From positions 1 to 64,000 of the forward strand of contig NZ_JAGTTN010000008.1 of the NCBI RefSeq assembly GCF_020682705.1: a stretch of DNA of 64,000 nt, given 5' to 3'. The stretch is from Microbacterium allomyrinae. GTDB lineage: Bacteria > Actinomycetota > Actinomycetes > Actinomycetales > Microbacteriaceae. Both the position numbers and the translations under genes were made by a program. Positions 62,503 to 64,000 of this stretch are shown here, one piece after another. Within the stretch, counting starts at the first letter, position 1. Each line of letters begins with the position of its first letter. The notes beneath the pieces were generated by a model that worked only from the letters and a program-made list of their open reading frames with translations, made no database searches and had not been told where the DNA came from.

Positions 62503-64000
62503 ATGACACAGGCGACACGGCGGGGCATCCTCGCCGTGATCACCGTGATCGTGCTGCTCGCGCTGGGTGCGGGGCTCGCGTTCGCCGTCGGCGACGCGCT
62601 GGGCATACGCACCGAGCCCGCAGCGCAGATGCAGCCGGCCGCCGCGATCGTCCCCGACGTGGCCGATCCGGTGGCGCCGCCTGACTTCGTCTCGCTGGAT
62701 GTGCCCGCCACCGTGCGGGTCGGAGTGGCGATCGACGAACTGCTCGACGCCGTCGCCGATGCGCCGACGCGCGAGGGCGAGGGATCGCTCACCGTCGTGC
62801 AGTCCGCCGCGGCGGGTGACGAAGCGGCCGACGGGTACACCCTGGAGGGCGACGCCGCGTCGCTGCGCATCGTCTCGGACTCCGAGACGGCGACGGTGCG
62901 GGCCATCTACGACCTCGCCGCGCAGGTGCGCGCCGCGCGACCGCTCGCGGACCTGCTCGGCGCGCACGCGCCGTCGGCCCTGCCCCTGCGGATGACCGAT
63001 CTCGGCGCGGTGGGTGTGGCCCCCGACCCGGCCGAGTGGGAGTCGGGCACCGACTACTCGCACGCCTCGAAGGCGTTCGCCGACGTGTTCCAGCCCGAGG
63101 CTCCCTACATCGACGAGGCCGCGCTCGCCGAGTCGTATCGCGATTTCGACGAGTTCCTCCGCCATTCGCTCGCGAACGGGTTCAACGCCCTCGCGTTTCC
63201 CGGGTTCGTCGAGTTCGTGACCTTCGACGATGCCCCCGGTGGTCCGGTCTACGCCGACGGCGACGATCACCGCGACAAGGCGCTCGCCCTGCGCGAGGCC
63301 TTCGCGCCGTTCTGGGAGCGGGCGGACGAGCTCGGCGTGCAGGTGTTCCTCCGCACCGACATGCTCGCCCTCACGGGCCCGCTCGAGCACTATCTCACCG
63401 ACCGCTTCGGCTCGCTCGACACCGAGAACCCCGAGTTCTGGGATGTCTACACCGCCGGGCTCGACGAGCTCTACGACGCGGCGCCCGCTCTCGACGGCGT
63501 GCTCATCCGCATCGGCGAGGCGGGGCCCGTCTACGACGTCGGCGGCTGGGACTATTACTCCGCGCTCGAGGTGACCACCGTCGATGCCGTTCGCACGATG
63601 CTCGGCGCGTTCACGGGGCAGGCGGAGGCATCCGATCGCGAAGTGATCTTCCGCACGTGGTCGGTGGGTGTCGGCGCCGTCGGCGACATGCACACGAATC
63701 CGGAGTCCTACGAGGCGGTGCTCGGCGGCATCGATTCGCCGGCGCTCATCGTGTCGACGAAGTACACGCTGGGCGACTTCTACACGTGGCTGCCGTTGAA
63801 CGACACCCTCGAGCAGGGTGCGCAGCGCCGCATCGTCGAACTGCAGAGCCGGCGCGAGTTCGAGAACTTCGGCGCGTTTCCCAACGACCTGGGCGCCGAG
63901 TACCAGTGGGCGCTCCAGCAGATCCTCGCTGCGAACGATCAGCTCGAAGGCATCTGGGTATGGACCCAGGACGGCGGGCCGTGGCGCGCCGGCCCGATGA
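62503..64000 (+). CDS. GH67-like secreted or membrane-anchored protein, partial
   Basis: The frame is open for 499 codons to the window end. An N-terminal helix (GILAVITVIVLLALGAGLAF) anchors or exports it. Residues about 80-140 resemble the small alpha/beta domain that precedes the barrel in alpha-glucuronidase-type hydrolases (YTLEGDAASLRIVSDSETAT, VRAIYDLAAQVRA). The barrel part has FDEFLRHSLANGFNALAFPG, VQVFLRTDMLA, LDGVLIRIGEAGPVYD and RREFENFGAFPNDLGAEYQW, which recall family 67 glycoside hydrolases. The catalytic pair is not established, so a different sugar-active role is possible. Confidence 0.6.
   Translation, partial: MTQATRRGILAVITVIVLLALGAGLAFAVGDALGIRTEPAAQMQPAAAIVPDVADPVAPPDFVSLDVPATVRVGVAIDELLDAVADAPTREGEGSLTVVQSAAAGDEAADGYTLEGDAASLRIVSDSETATVRAIYDLAAQVRAARPLADLLGAHAPSALPLRMTDLGAVGVAPDPAEWESGTDYSHASKAFADVFQPEAPYIDEAALAESYRDFDEFLRHSLANGFNALAFPGFVEFVTFDDAPGGPVYADGDDHRDKALALREAFAPFWERADELGVQVFLRTDMLALTGPLEHYLTDRFGSLDTENPEFWDVYTAGLDELYDAAPALDGVLIRIGEAGPVYDVGGWDYYSALEVTTVDAVRTMLGAFTGQAEASDREVIFRTWSVGVGAVGDMHTNPESYEAVLGGIDSPALIVSTKYTLGDFYTWLPLNDTLEQGAQRRIVELQSRREFENFGAFPNDLGAEYQWALQQILAANDQLEGIWVWTQDGGPWRAGPM

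Noticed and set aside
58784..62518. A 1244-codon minus-strand frame opposite the lamin-tail gene
   Set aside because: Composition is typical of antisense frames, and the plus-strand protein has a signal peptide, repeated domains and a sorting signal.

Overview
The window reads as chromosome of a high-GC actinobacterium, most likely of the Microbacteriaceae and close to Microbacterium. This is an inference. It rests on the strong G/C bias at third codon positions, frequent GTG and TTG starts, many start codons 6-7 nt behind a TAnnnT hexamer (leaderless transcription), actinobacterial families (GuaB3, DUF3817, DUF2277, DUF1048, SURF1, LAxTG/LPxTG surface proteins) and a recurrent GGATGC/GCATCC word. 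No rRNA, CRISPR array or complete insertion sequence was seen.

Layout. 0-2 kb: right end of a phage- or plasmid-like element. An XRE repressor diverges from an excisionase-like gene, a helix-turn-helix replication-type gene carrying four palindromic iterons and a DnaA box, and small genes running off the left edge. 2-7.6 kb: a branched-chain amino acid ABC importer, with livJ convergent to livH-M-G-F; LivH carries an extra extracellular domain. 7.9-9.4 kb: guaB. 9.4-18.7 kb: two overlapping flavoenzyme genes diverging from a second LivJ/LivHM/LivG/LivF-type importer that is translationally coupled to a CMD-domain/alkylhydroperoxidase pair, probably one uptake-and-oxidation module of unknown substrate. 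18.8-26.2 kb: TMEM175 channel, TetR/MFS pair, DUF2277, ABC-F ATPase, GuaB3 and SURF1. 26.5-31.8 kb: two large secreted purple-acid-phosphatase-like proteins. 31.9-37.1 kb: DUF3817-guaA, a glycosyltransferase, and an overlapping ClpP pair in which the second member has lost Ser and His of the triad.

37.1-41.8 kb: a stand-alone LigD-type polymerase domain, a nine-unit 74-bp tandem array, an XRE regulator, a Bax1-I protein and a glycerophosphodiesterase. 41.9-50.5 kb: an ABC exporter, alpha/beta hydrolase, CorA, nitroreductase, luciferase-like monooxygenase, and a PadR-DUF1048-DrrAB-type efflux operon with a 20-bp inverted-repeat operator. 50.7-56.5 kb: NIPSNAP, RibD-C, a decayed metallo-hydrolase, Dps, lipoproteins, an atypical CAT tRNA and a WYL regulator. 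56.6-64 kb: a second DrrAB-type pair, a lamin-tail surface protein with an LAVTG signal, and the start of a GH67-like protein.

The most unusual content is (1) the active/inactive ClpP pair, (2) the intragenic iteron/DnaA-box cluster, (3) several families of long palindromic repeats at gene ends, some of them 67 bp long and present in more than one copy, and (4) the 74-bp tandem array.
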